From: Ramlibacter sp. PS4R-6
Lineage (GTDB): Bacteria > Pseudomonadota > Gammaproteobacteria > Burkholderiales > Burkholderiaceae_C
DNA: 64,000 bases
Assembly: GCF_037572775.1 (NCBI RefSeq)
Contig: NZ_JBBHKA010000001.1
Coordinates: 1,426,001 to 1,490,000 of the forward strand
Direction: 5' to 3'
Shown here: piece by piece, positions 7,655 through 15,632 of the stretch
How positions within the stretch are numbered: position 1 is the stretch's first letter
How the letters are laid out: every line of letters begins with the position of its first letter
Notes under the pieces: model-generated
Databases searched by the model: none
What the model was told of the DNA's origin: nothing
The model's input: only the letters and a program-made list of their open reading frames with translations
Made by a program: the position numbers and the translations under genes

Positions 7655-10600
7655 ATGGCTGGTGTTGGCTTGAGCATCGACGGGCGCCTGGTCGCGGGCG
7701 CGACCCTGCAGGCATGGGCAGTGGGCGGCGTCACGGGGCTGCAGTGGCAGGTCCTGGCAAATGGGGTCTGGACCAACGTGGGCGCGGCTGGCAGCGCCAC
7801 GTTCACCATCCCGGCCAATGCCGTCGGCCGCGCCTACCGCGTGGCGGGGACCGGCCCGGAAGGCACGGTCTACAGCCCGATCACGGGCTCAGTAGCCGCG
7901 GCCGACTCGAAGAAGGCGAGCGCGCCCGTGCTGTCGGGCACTTCCCTGTCGGTCCTCGCCACGGAAGGCGCCGGTCCGATCGGCGTCTTCGGCGGGCTCA
8001 CTTTCAGCGATGCCGACAAGGGCAACTACGGCGGCGGCTCGCTGCTGCTGCAGGACAGCACCTCCACCGTTTACGGCGGCGACGGCCACGACCTGCTCGC
8101 GATCCGTTTCGCGGGTACGGGCCTCGGCCAATTCAGCTACAACGCCGCCACGCGCGAGGTGAAGTACGCGTTCACCGCCGGCGTGGCGACGACCATCGGC
8201 ACCCTCGACGCCGCCCTCGACGGCAATGGCACGGACCTGAAAGTCACGTTCAACGCCAACGCCACGCAGGCGGTGGTCGACAAGCTGATCGACAACCTGC
8301 AGGTGACCAACACGGACGACAGCCCCACCGACAACCGGCTCGTCACGCTGCGCATCACCGATCCCACGGGCGAATCGGCGCAGCGCGTGACGTCGATCCA
8401 CATCGAAGGCGAAGCCGACGCGCCGGTGATCACCAGCCCGGCCGCCTTCGCCATCGACGAAGACCAGGCGGCGGTGGGCACCGTCGCGGCCTACGATCCC
8501 GACCGCGAAGCCGGTGCCCCGCAGGGCATCACCTACAGCCTCGTGAGCGGCGCGGGGAGCGCGGACAACGCGCTCTTCAGCATCGATGCGGCGACGGGCG
8601 CACTGCGCTTCGTCACCGCGCCGGATTTCGAAGGCGCGCATGCGCCCAGCTACAGCGTGCGCGTGCGCGCGAGCGACGGCAACGGCGGCGCGACGGACCA
8701 GGTGCTGGCGGTCACCGTGCGCGACGTAAACAACGAACCGGTCGCGTCGAACCTGCAGGCCACGGTGTCCGAAGACGGTCCCTCAGTGCTCATCGCTGCC
8801 AACGCGACGGACCCCACACCGGGCGACACGCTGACGTACGCGATCGACGCCGCGGGAACCCGCGGCAACGTCACGCTGGAGGGCGCTTCCTTCCGCTACG
8901 ACCCCACGGGGCGTTTCGAGATGCTGAAGGCCGGCGCCTCCGCGCAGGACACATTCAAGTACACGGTGACCGACGCGGCGGGCCACGCGGTCAACCGCAC
9001 GGTGACGGTGACGGTCCAAGGCGCCAACGATGCGCCGATCGCGGTCAGCCCCTTCGGCATCGTCACCGAGGCGGGCGCGGCGGGGGCGGGCACGGCCGTC
9101 TTCGCGGACACCATCGCCGCCTTCGACGTCGACGGGGAAGCGGTGACGTTCTCGCTCGCCGGCCAGGGAACGTACGGCTCGCTGCAGCTCACGAGCGACG
9201 GCCACTGGACCTACGTCCTGGACAACGCCAACGCCGCGGTTCAGGCGCTGGGCGATTTCGGCTCGCTGCAGGACACGATCGCGGTGGACGTGCGCGACCC
9301 GCAAGGCGCTGTCACGCCGCACCAGGTGCGCGTGATGATCTGGGGCGCGAACGACGCGCCGGTCGTCTCCGGCTCGCAGGTGGCGTTGGCGCCGCTGGTC
9401 GAAGCGGGCGCGGGCGTCGCTGGCGTGCGCACCAGCGCGGGCAGCGTCGCGGCTTCGGCGAGCGACCCGGAAGGCGACGCGCTGACGTGGGTCGCGGGCA
9501 CGCAGCAAGGGCAGTGGGGCGCGCTGACGCTCGACGCGGCGGGCAACTGGCACTACGACCTGGACGACGGCCGCACCGACCCGCTCACGCAAGGCCAGCG
9601 TGTCGGCGACACCTTCACGGTGCAAGTGCGGGATTCGCACGGCGCGAGCGGTACGCGCACCTTGTCCTTCGACGTGCAAGGCACCAACGATGCCGCCGTC
9701 ATCGGCGGCGCGTCCGAAGGCCACGTGCTGGAAGACATGGGCGCGACGCTGCATGCGGGCGGCGTGCTCACGGTGAGCGACCCCGACGCCGGCCAGTCGC
9801 AGCTGGTGGCGCGCAGCGGCGCGGCCGGTTCCGCGGGCGGCGTGTTCGACGTCGCGGCGGATGGCACGTGGTCGTATGCGATCGACAACGCCGCCGCCGT
9901 GGTGCAGTCGCTGGGCGAAGGCGACACCCTGGTGGACACGCTCACGGTCACCAGCATCGACGGCACCGCCGAGCAGGTGCTGTCCGTCACCTTGCATGGC
10001 GTCAACGACGCCGCGCAGTTCACCGGCACCACCACGCTCATCGCCGACGAAGACAGCTTCGACGCCGCCGGCCACCTCGTGCTCGATGCGGACATGGGCC
10101 TGCACGACGCCGATGCCGGCGAGAACGCCGTGCAGCCCAACAGCGGGACCGGCAGCGGCCAATTCGGCCAGTTCAACGTGGACGCCGCGGGCCACTGGAC
10201 GTGGTCGTCACAGGCCAACCCCTGGACGATCGAATCGCTAGCCGAAGGGCAGACGCTCACGGACATGTTCGGCGCCTTCACCACCGACGGCACGTTCTCG
10301 CTGCTGCAGGTCGTGGTCGCGGGCCGCAACGACGACCCCATCATCGCGATGGGCGACACGACCGGCCAGGTGATCGAGCCCGGCGGGTTCCCGCCGGAGA
10401 TGCCGCCGCCTCCCACGACGGCCACGGGCTCGCTGATGGCCTGGGACAAGGACAACGGCGACACCCTGACGTGGTCGTCGCAGGGCGACGGCCAGTACGG
10501 CAGCTTCACGGTCGACGCCACGGGCCACTGGACCTACGTGGTGGACGCGGTCAAGTCCGACCCGCTGGCGATGGGCCAGAGCGCCGTCGACACCGTGTAC

Positions 10601-12238
10601 GCCACCGTGTCGGACGGCCATGGCGGCAGCGCGACGCAGGCCATTGCCATCACCGTGTACGGCGGCAACGAGACGCCGGTGATCGACCCGTCGAGCACGC
10701 TGACGGCGACGGTGCACGAACTGCCCGCGCCCAACGGCACGCTCGTCATCGACCGCAGCGACGGCAGCGGCTACGCCGGCCTGATCGCTGCCGATCCGGC
10801 AGGCGGCCTGGTCGTGCTCAGCGACGTGGAGCAGTTCCCCGGCTACACGATCCGCACGCTGTCCCACTTCAACCCGGATGGCAGCCTGGACACCGACTAC
10901 GGGCAGGGCGGGCAGGCCATCTTCAACTCCCCGATCTCGGCCAGCTCCCTGCAGGTCGACGCGCAGGGGCGGGCGGTGGCCGTGGGTTACACCCTCACCG
11001 ACTACGGCAATGCACGCACCGACGCAGCCGTGATGCGCGTGCTGGCGGACGGCAGCCTCGACAACTCGTTCGGCACGGGTGGCGTGGTCGCACTGGACTT
11101 CGGCGGTTCGTACGACTACGGGTACAGGGCGTACTTCGCGGCCGACGGCAAGCTGCTGGTGACGCTGTCGGGCGGCGGTTCCGACATGGCGCCCGTGGTC
11201 GCGCGGCTGAACGAGAACGGCAGCCTCGACACGTCGTTCGGCACGGGCGGGGTCCTTCAGGTGCCGCGCGGTTCCTTCGAACAGCAGGTCTCGGTCGACG
11301 TCAATGGCCGCATCTACCTGTCGGCCGCGCAGTGGAATGAAGGGACGTACGCTTACGAACTGCACGTGCAGCGCTTCCTTTCGGACGGCACGGCCGACGC
11401 CTCGTTCGGCGACGCCGGGGCCGCCGACGTCGCGCTCCCGGCTTCTTCCATCTGGGGCACCAGCCTCACGGTGGGCAGCGACGGCCGGATCATCCTGTCG
11501 TCGACCGTGCCCGGCGATGGCCTGCAGCACGCGCACGCCATGCTCACCGCGCTGAACGCGGACGGCAGCCTCGACGAGTCGTTCGGCGCCGGCGGCACCT
11601 TGCATACGCAGGTGTGGCCGGGCCTGCAGGCCGTGCAGCTCGACGCGCAGGGCCGCATCCTGGTCGCCGGCCAGCCGGCCGGCTACCTGGGCAACACCAA
11701 CGACTTCATGGTGGCCCGCTACCTGGCGGACGGCAGCGTCGACACGTCTTTCGGCACCAATGGCGCCACCGTCACCGACATTTCGGGCGCGGGCCGCGAC
11801 GACTTCGTGATGCAACTGACGCTGGGCGCCGACGGCACCATCCTGCTCGCGGGCGCCACCAGCGAATCGACGTATGGGTGGGACCCGGCTGCCGCTCGGT
11901 ACACGGCGGACGGGCAGCTGGACGCGACCTTCGGCGTGGGGATCGAGCAGACCGTCACCGGCATCATCGAAGCGCACGACCCCGACCCTTTCGGCGGCGG
12001 CTGGCAGCCGTTGCAGTTCACCGCGGTGAACGAAGGCGCTTACGGGGATTTCAAGCTGATGTCGCCGCAGTACGGCTACTGGACGTACACCGTGGACAGC
12101 CAGCGCGCAGCGGCGCTGGACGAAGGCGAGACGGCGACCGACACGATCACCGTCGCGATCCGCGATGCATTCGGTGGGGTGACTTACCAGGACGTCGTGG
12201 TGACCGTCGTGGGTTCCTGGGATCCGCCGCAGGCCTGA
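7655..12238 (+). CDS. Large VCBS/cadherin-repeat surface protein with delta-60 repeat block
   Basis: 1527-residue repeat protein. Residues 1-75 look like an Ig-like module. A cadherin-like domain (about 250-365) follows, then about six VCBS-type units of roughly 100 residues, each with the 'YG.F..D..G.W.Y..D' core and ending 'V.G.ND.P'. From about residue 1040 to 1425 there are seven delta-60 repeats (Asp-Gly-Ser-Leu-Asp-x-Ser-Phe-Gly core) spaced 56-60 residues apart. After these, the second half of a VCBS unit resumes and ends the protein. There is no Sec signal peptide and no glycine-rich RTX nonapeptide run. No type I secretion genes lie nearby. A role in adhesion or biofilm is inferred from the families. 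Confidence 0.85.
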   Translation: MAGVGLSIDGRLVAGATLQAWAVGGVTGLQWQVLANGVWTNVGAAGSATFTIPANAVGRAYRVAGTGPEGTVYSPITGSVAAADSKKASAPVLSGTSLSVLATEGAGPIGVFGGLTFSDADKGNYGGGSLLLQDSTSTVYGGDGHDLLAIRFAGTGLGQFSYNAATREVKYAFTAGVATTIGTLDAALDGNGTDLKVTFNANATQAVVDKLIDNLQVTNTDDSPTDNRLVTLRITDPTGESAQRVTSIHIEGEADAPVITSPAAFAIDEDQAAVGTVAAYDPDREAGAPQGITYSLVSGAGSADNALFSIDAATGALRFVTAPDFEGAHAPSYSVRVRASDGNGGATDQVLAVTVRDVNNEPVASNLQATVSEDGPSVLIAANATDPTPGDTLTYAIDAAGTRGNVTLEGASFRYDPTGRFEMLKAGASAQDTFKYTVTDAAGHAVNRTVTVTVQGANDAPIAVSPFGIVTEAGAAGAGTAVFADTIAAFDVDGEAVTFSLAGQGTYGSLQLTSDGHWTYVLDNANAAVQALGDFGSLQDTIAVDVRDPQGAVTPHQVRVMIWGANDAPVVSGSQVALAPLVEAGAGVAGVRTSAGSVAASASDPEGDALTWVAGTQQGQWGALTLDAAGNWHYDLDDGRTDPLTQGQRVGDTFTVQVRDSHGASGTRTLSFDVQGTNDAAVIGGASEGHVLEDMGATLHAGGVLTVSDPDAGQSQLVARSGAAGSAGGVFDVAADGTWSYAIDNAAAVVQSLGEGDTLVDTLTVTSIDGTAEQVLSVTLHGVNDAAQFTGTTTLIADEDSFDAAGHLVLDADMGLHDADAGENAVQPNSGTGSGQFGQFNVDAAGHWTWSSQANPWTIESLAEGQTLTDMFGAFTTDGTFSLLQVVVAGRNDDPIIAMGDTTGQVIEPGGFPPEMPPPPTTATGSLMAWDKDNGDTLTWSSQGDGQYGSFTVDATGHWTYVVDAVKSDPLAMGQSAVDTVYATVSDGHGGSATQAIAITVYGGNETPVIDPSSTLTATVHELPAPNGTLVIDRSDGSGYAGLIAADPAGGLVVLSDVEQFPGYTIRTLSHFNPDGSLDTDYGQGGQAIFNSPISASSLQVDAQGRAVAVGYTLTDYGNARTDAAVMRVLADGSLDNSFGTGGVVALDFGGSYDYGYRAYFAADGKLLVTLSGGGSDMAPVVARLNENGSLDTSFGTGGVLQVPRGSFEQQVSVDVNGRIYLSAAQWNEGTYAYELHVQRFLSDGTADASFGDAGAADVALPASSIWGTSLTVGSDGRIILSSTVPGDGLQHAHAMLTALNADGSLDESFGAGGTLHTQVWPGLQAVQLDAQGRILVAGQPAGYLGNTNDFMVARYLADGSVDTSFGTNGATVTDISGAGRDDFVMQLTLGADGTILLAGATSESTYGWDPAAARYTADGQLDATFGVGIEQTVTGIIEAHDPDPFGGGWQPLQFTAVNEGAYGDFKLMSPQYGYWTYTVDSQRAAALDEGETATDTITVAIRDAFGGVTYQDVVVTVVGSWDPPQA

Positions 12239-12242
12239 ACGA

Positions 12243-12443
12243 TCAGTGCAGCGCCGGGCACACGGCCGGCGTCGCGACTTCGCGGCCGATCATGGCGCGC
12301 GCGTACAGGTAGTTGTTGCGCGCCTTCTCGCTCAGCGCGTCGAGGTCCACGTGGCCCTGCTCGTCGCACGGGAAGGCGAAACCGCGGCCAGGATCGAACA
12401 GCGACTGGAAGCGCAGCTGGAAATCGTTGCACGGTTGGTTCAT
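12243..12443 (-). CDS. Small hypothetical protein, 66 residues
   Basis: Short protein with three Cys and an acidic, Asn/Tyr-containing centre ('ARNNYLYARAMIGRE'). The start at 12443 has a GAGG ribosome site six bases upstream; an ATG at 12455 is the alternative. Codon usage follows the neighbouring real genes. It is convergent with the surface protein gene, 4 bp from its stop. It looks like a conserved small protein of Comamonadaceae, but I cannot assign a function. Confidence 0.65.
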   Translation of the reverse strand: MNQPCNDFQLRFQSLFDPGRGFAFPCDEQGHVDLDALSEKARNNYLYARAMIGREVATPAVCPALH

Positions 12444-12700
12444 TGCGGGCCTCATGCCTTCCTAAGTAACGCCTTCACTATGGTTGTTCCAACGCGCCTT
12501 CCCCATAAGCGGACGACCACGCCGGGTCTCGGTCTGTAGCGATTCGTGACGTGGGCGCACAGCCTGCGTGCATAGGACGGCTCCGACCGGCGTGCAGGCG
12601 GGATACGGCTGAGCCATCAGGGTTTCCCCGACACCAGCCTAGGAACGCCCCTCTAGAGCGCCACAAAGACGCACGCAATTCACGGATTCATGCAAAATAG

Positions 12701-12714
12701 AACGACCGTTCGTT
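12701..12714. promoter_or_regulatory. Probable TetR operator AACGACCGTTCGTT
   Basis: Near-perfect inverted repeat with arms AACGA and TCGTT separated by CCGT (12 of 14 positions symmetric). It is centred about 20 bp upstream of the ATG of the tetR gene at 12728. TetR-family repressors commonly autoregulate through such sites, so this is the likely control point of the beta-oxidation operon. The remaining 285 bases between 12443 and 12728 hold no gene that I can support. Confidence 0.6.
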
Positions 12715-12727
12715 TTATTTGACAACC

Positions 12728-13426
12728 ATGTCCGTCACCGAATTGCCGGCCCGCGGCCGCGCCCAGCGCGAGGGCCGGGCCTTGCAGAAAGGCCAGCAGA
12801 CCAAGGCGGCGATCGTCGACGCGGCGCTCGGCCTGGCCACCCAGATCGGCCTGGAGGGCCTGTCCATCGGCGCGCTGGCCGAGGTCACGCAAATGAGCAA
12901 GTCGGGCGTGTTCGCCCACTTCGGCTCGCGCGAAGAGCTGCAGATCTCCGTCATCCGCGAGTACCACCGCCGCTTCGAGGAAGAGGTGTTCTACCCGGCC
13001 ATGCGCGAGGGCCGCGGCCTGCCCCGCCTGCGCCAGCTCTTCGCCAACTGGATGAAGCGCACCTCGGTGGAGATCGACTCGGGCTGCATCTACATCTCCG
13101 GCGCCGTCGAGTTCGACGACCGGCCGGGCCCGGTGCGCGACGCGCTCGCCAGCTCGGTGCGCACCTGGCACTCGGCCATGAAGCGCGCCATCCAGTCGGC
13201 CATGGCCGAAGGGCACCTCGACACCGACGTGGAGGAAGAGCAGATGCTCTTCGAGATCCACGGCCTCATCCTCGCGCTGCACTACGAAGCGCGCTTCCTC
13301 AAGGACGCCGGCGCGTACGCGCGCGCCAACCGCGGCTTCGAGAACATCCTGCGCCGCTACGGCGCGGGCAAGGAAGCGCCGCCCGCGCGCGCCAGCAAGA
13401 AACCCACGAAGTCTCCGAAGGAGTAA
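12728..13426 (+). CDS. TetR-family transcriptional regulator of fatty-acid type operon
   Basis: 232-residue regulator. The N-terminal helix-turn-helix (about residues 22-70) contains the Ser-Lys-Ser-Gly-Val-Phe-Ala-His-Phe recognition segment, and the ligand domain is followed by a basic Lys/Ala/Pro tail. It is the first gene of the operon, 4 bp before the acyl-CoA dehydrogenase, so it probably senses an acyl-CoA and represses the downstream genes. No clear Shine-Dalgarno precedes the ATG; a TTG at 12719 is an alternative start. In Burkholderia the TetR protein FadP controls fatty acid degradation in a similar setting, but orthology is not shown here. Confidence 0.87.
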   Translation: MSVTELPARGRAQREGRALQKGQQTKAAIVDAALGLATQIGLEGLSIGALAEVTQMSKSGVFAHFGSREELQISVIREYHRRFEEEVFYPAMREGRGLPRLRQLFANWMKRTSVEIDSGCIYISGAVEFDDRPGPVRDALASSVRTWHSAMKRAIQSAMAEGHLDTDVEEEQMLFEIHGLILALHYEARFLKDAGAYARANRGFENILRRYGAGKEAPPARASKKPTKSPKE

Positions 13427-13430
13427 CACC

Positions 13431-15227
13431 ATGCCCGCCTACACCCCGCCCATCCGCGACATGCAGTTCGTCATGCACGAAGTGTTCAAGGTCGCCGACG
13501 AATACAAGGCGATGCCGCGCCACGCCGAAACGGACGTGGACACCATCAATGCCATCCTCGAGGAAGGCGGCAAGTTCGCCAGCGAAGTGACCTTCCCGCT
13601 GAACCGCACGGGCGACGAGGAGGGCTGCAAGCTCGACCAGAAGACGCACGAAGTGAAGACCCCCACCGGCTTCAAGGAGGCGTACCACAAGTACGTCGAA
13701 GGCGGCTGGCCGGCGCTGTCGTGCGACCCCGAGTACGGCGGCCAGGGCCTGCCGATCGTGGTGAACCAGTGCTTCTATGAGATGCTCAACTCCGCCAACC
13801 AGGCGTGGACGATGTATCCGGGCCTGACGCACGGCGCCTATGAAGCGCTGCATGCGCATGGCACCGACGAGCAGAAGAAAACCTACCTGCCCAAGCTCAC
13901 GAGCGGCGAGTGGACGGGCACGATGTGCCTGACCGAGCCGCACTGCGGCACCGACCTGGGCATGCTGCGCACGAAGGCCGAGCCGCAGCCCGACGGCACC
14001 TACAAGATCACCGGCAACAAGATCTTCATCAGCGCCGGCGAGCACGACATGGTGTCCAACATCATCCACCTCGTGCTCGCGCGCCTGCCGGACGCACCGA
14101 AGGGCAGCAAGGGCATTTCGCTCTTCATCGTGCCCAAGTTCAACGTGAACAAGGACGGCTCGCTCGGCTCGCGCAACGGCATCTACTGCACGGGCCTGGA
14201 GCACAAGATGGGCATCCACGGCAATTCGACCGCGCAGCTGCAGCTCGAAGACGCGGTGGGCACGCTGGTGGGCGAGCCCAACAAGGGCCTGCAGGCCATG
14301 TTCGTGATGATGAACGCCGCGCGCATCGGCGTCGGCATGCAGTCGCTGGGGCTGACCGAAGTCGCCTTCCAGAACGCGCTGGCCTATGCGAAGGACCGCA
14401 TCCAGATGCGCTCGCTGTCGGGCCCGAAGGCCAAGGACAAGCCGGCCGACCCGATCATCGTGCACCCCGACGTGCGCAAGATGCTGCTGACCGCGAAGGC
14501 CTATGCCGAGGGCGGCCGCGCGCTGTCGCTGTACTGCGCGTTCCTGATCGACAAGGAACTGCACCACCCCGACGAGAAGGTCCGCAAGGAAGCCGAGGAA
14601 CTCGTCGCGCTGCTCACGCCGATCGTCAAGGCCTTCATCACCGACAACGGCTGGATCGCCACGTCGGCCTGCATGCAGGTGTTCGGCGGCCACGGCTACA
14701 TCAAGGAGTCGGGCATGGAGCAGTTCGTGCGCGACGCCCGCATCAACATGATCTACGAAGGCACGAACACCGTGCAGTCGCTGGACCTGCTCGGCCGCAA
14801 GGTGCTGGGCAACAACGGCGCAACGCTGAAGAAGTTCGGCAAGATGGTGGCGCAGCTGGTCGAGGAAGAGGGCGTCAACGAGAAGATGGCCGAGTTCATC
14901 AACCCGATCGCCTACCTGGGCGACCAGATGACCAAGTTCACCACCGAGATCGGCTTCAAGGCTTTCCAGAACCCCGATGAAGTGGGCGCCGCCGCGGTCG
15001 ACTACCTGCGCGTGGCCGGCCACCTCGTGTTCGGCTACTTCTGGGCGCGCATGGCGCAGGTGGCGCTGCGCGAGATCGCGGCCGGCAACACCGACCCGTT
15101 CTACCAGGCCAAGCTGCAGACGGCGCGCTTCTACTTCGCCAAGCTGTTCCCCGAGACGGCGACGCTGATGCGCACCGCGCGCGCGGGCCTGAAGCCGCTG
15201 ATGGACACGGACCTCGCGCTGGCATGA
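13431..15227 (+). CDS. Acyl-CoA dehydrogenase with C-terminal extension
   Basis: 598-residue flavoenzyme performing the first oxidation of beta-oxidation. It belongs to the long form (about 600 residues) with an extra C-terminal domain, as in DmdC-like enzymes. The FAD/substrate motif 'CLTEPHCGTD' is near residue 165, and the catalytic Glu lies in the classical Ile-Tyr-Glu-Gly-Thr-Asn motif. The ribosome site GAAGGAG is strong. It is coupled by ATGA to the small DUF2147 gene and followed by fadB- and fadA-like genes, so its products feed straight into those enzymes. Chain-length preference cannot be read. Confidence 0.93.
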   Translation: MPAYTPPIRDMQFVMHEVFKVADEYKAMPRHAETDVDTINAILEEGGKFASEVTFPLNRTGDEEGCKLDQKTHEVKTPTGFKEAYHKYVEGGWPALSCDPEYGGQGLPIVVNQCFYEMLNSANQAWTMYPGLTHGAYEALHAHGTDEQKKTYLPKLTSGEWTGTMCLTEPHCGTDLGMLRTKAEPQPDGTYKITGNKIFISAGEHDMVSNIIHLVLARLPDAPKGSKGISLFIVPKFNVNKDGSLGSRNGIYCTGLEHKMGIHGNSTAQLQLEDAVGTLVGEPNKGLQAMFVMMNAARIGVGMQSLGLTEVAFQNALAYAKDRIQMRSLSGPKAKDKPADPIIVHPDVRKMLLTAKAYAEGGRALSLYCAFLIDKELHHPDEKVRKEAEELVALLTPIVKAFITDNGWIATSACMQVFGGHGYIKESGMEQFVRDARINMIYEGTNTVQSLDLLGRKVLGNNGATLKKFGKMVAQLVEEEGVNEKMAEFINPIAYLGDQMTKFTTEIGFKAFQNPDEVGAAAVDYLRVAGHLVFGYFWARMAQVALREIAAGNTDPFYQAKLQTARFYFAKLFPETATLMRTARAGLKPLMDTDLALA

Positions 15228-15619
15228 GGCGTTCGCTGATCGTGTGCGCGGCGCTCGCCGCCCTGCCGGTGTTCGCGCAGCCGACGCCCGTCGGCCTGTG
15301 GCGCAACGTCGACGACAAGACCGGCGAGGTAAAGGCGGAGATTCGCATCGCCGAATCGAACGGCGTCGTTTCCGGCCGCATCGAGAAGGTGCTGTCCAGG
15401 ACGTCGAAGCCGGACGCCAAGTGCGACAAGTGCGAGGACGACCGCAAGGACAAGCCGATGGTGGGCCTCGAGATCATTCGCGGCAACAAGATCCTCGACC
15501 CCGAGAACGGCAGCGAGTACCGCCTGCGCCTGACGCCGCTGGAAGAGGGCCGCAAGCTCGAAGTGCGCGGCTACCTCGGCCCCTTCTACAGAAACCAGGT
15601 CTGGGTGCGTGCCCAGTGA
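15224..15619 (+). CDS. DUF2147 family exported protein
   Basis: 131-residue protein with an N-terminal signal peptide (residues 1-18, ending Val-Phe-Ala). The mature part matches the DUF2147 pattern: Gly-Leu-Trp...Asp-Asp-Lys-Thr-Gly, an 'ESNGVVSGRIEK' segment, a Cys-x-x-Cys pair and a late 'GPFYRNQVW' end. The fold is expected to be a lipocalin-like small barrel in the periplasm. It overlaps the acyl-CoA dehydrogenase stop by ATGA and precedes the fadB-like gene by 13 bp. Its job in a beta-oxidation operon is unknown. Confidence 0.8.
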   Translation: MRRSLIVCAALAALPVFAQPTPVGLWRNVDDKTGEVKAEIRIAESNGVVSGRIEKVLSRTSKPDAKCDKCEDDRKDKPMVGLEIIRGNKILDPENGSEYRLRLTPLEEGRKLEVRGYLGPFYRNQVWVRAQ

Positions 15620-15632
15620 CCGGGAGAACAAG

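Noticed and set aside
7714-11340. 1208-residue open frame in another frame of the surface protein gene
   Set aside because: Composition is almost entirely Arg, Gly, Ala and His, typical of a GC-rich frame shadow. The other frame gives clean VCBS and delta-60 repeats.
10870-11940. Possible tandem DNA repeat or CRISPR-like array
   Set aside because: Spacing is regular (168-180 bp), but similarity is at the protein level (delta-60 repeats). The DNA copies differ and there are no spacers or cas genes.
13299-15023. 574-residue minus-strand open frame opposite the acyl-CoA dehydrogenase
   Set aside because: No motif or plausible start. It is a mirror of the strong coding signal on the plus strand.
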